12,788 bases of DNA from positions 1-12,788 of the forward strand of contig QUTJ01031562.1 in assembly GCA_003573635.1 (NCBI GenBank). Direction: 5' to 3'. The stretch comes from Goniomonas avonlea (taxonomy: Eukaryota > Cryptophyceae > Goniomonadida > Goniomonadaceae). Position 1 is the stretch's first letter, and every line of letters starts with the position of its first letter. Shown piece by piece: positions 12,722 to 12,788 of the stretch. Below the pieces are notes generated by a model. The model saw only the letters and a list, made by a program, of their open reading frames with translations, was not told the DNA's origin and made no database searches. The position numbers and the translations under genes were made by a program.

Positions 12722-12788
12722 AGTGGGTGGAAGCGCCACACTGTATACTGAACAAAGGGAGCACAGAGCAGCGTCCGCGCGACAATGC

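Overview
The window looks like eukaryotic nuclear DNA. Open frames are short and are joined by plausible GT–AG introns with compatible phases. Direct, tandem and inverted repeats are dense, and there is a decayed piggyBac-family transposase. There is no bacterial operon layout, no rRNA or tRNA that I can find, and no long intact ORF. I cannot name the organism. Coding-like segments tend to have more G/C at third codon positions, and some predicted introns are only about 50–60 bp. One ambiguous base (n) at 12721 shows this is an assembled draft.

Layout. Bases 1–1788 hold internal or 3' exons of a gene for an Ala/Leu-rich, probably all-helical protein (HEAT/ARM-like in character, family not recognised); its 5' end is off the window. 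From 1789 to 3120 there are repeats but no convincing gene. At 3124–3950 lies a piggyBac transposase pseudogene (one frameshift, two in-frame TGA codons, and an 87-bp insertion flanked by an 8-bp direct repeat). Bases 3951–5400 are repeat-rich: a 92-bp tandem duplication, and a fold-back element with 29-bp perfect arms lying between copies of a local repeat. At 5417–5899 is an unrecognised open frame, with a polyadenylation-like signal about 390 bp downstream. At 6526–6663 is a 22–25-bp minisatellite. From 6664 to about 7985 protein-like peptides switch frames, which I read as a decayed or heavily spliced gene I cannot identify. From 7985 to 8852 a second helical coding region is broken by a one-base frame change and a 65-bp tandem duplication.

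From about 8860 to 11650 a second multi-exon gene can be reconstructed. It has a possible TATA box and first exon, then Glu/Arg-rich coiled-coil exons, a 17-residue tandem protein repeat, and a more hydrophobic 3' exon. The last kilobase has a 35-bp near-palindrome rich in GATC and an unrecognised minus-strand open frame.

I see no coherent new defence, metabolic or mobile system. The best leads are the two unrecognised multi-exon helical genes, the fold-back/tandem-repeat complex at 4499–5077, the insertion inside the piggyBac pseudogene, and a 17-mer shared in opposite orientation between a gene intron and the start of the piggyBac frame. All exon boundaries are predictions from frame, splice dinucleotides and phase only.
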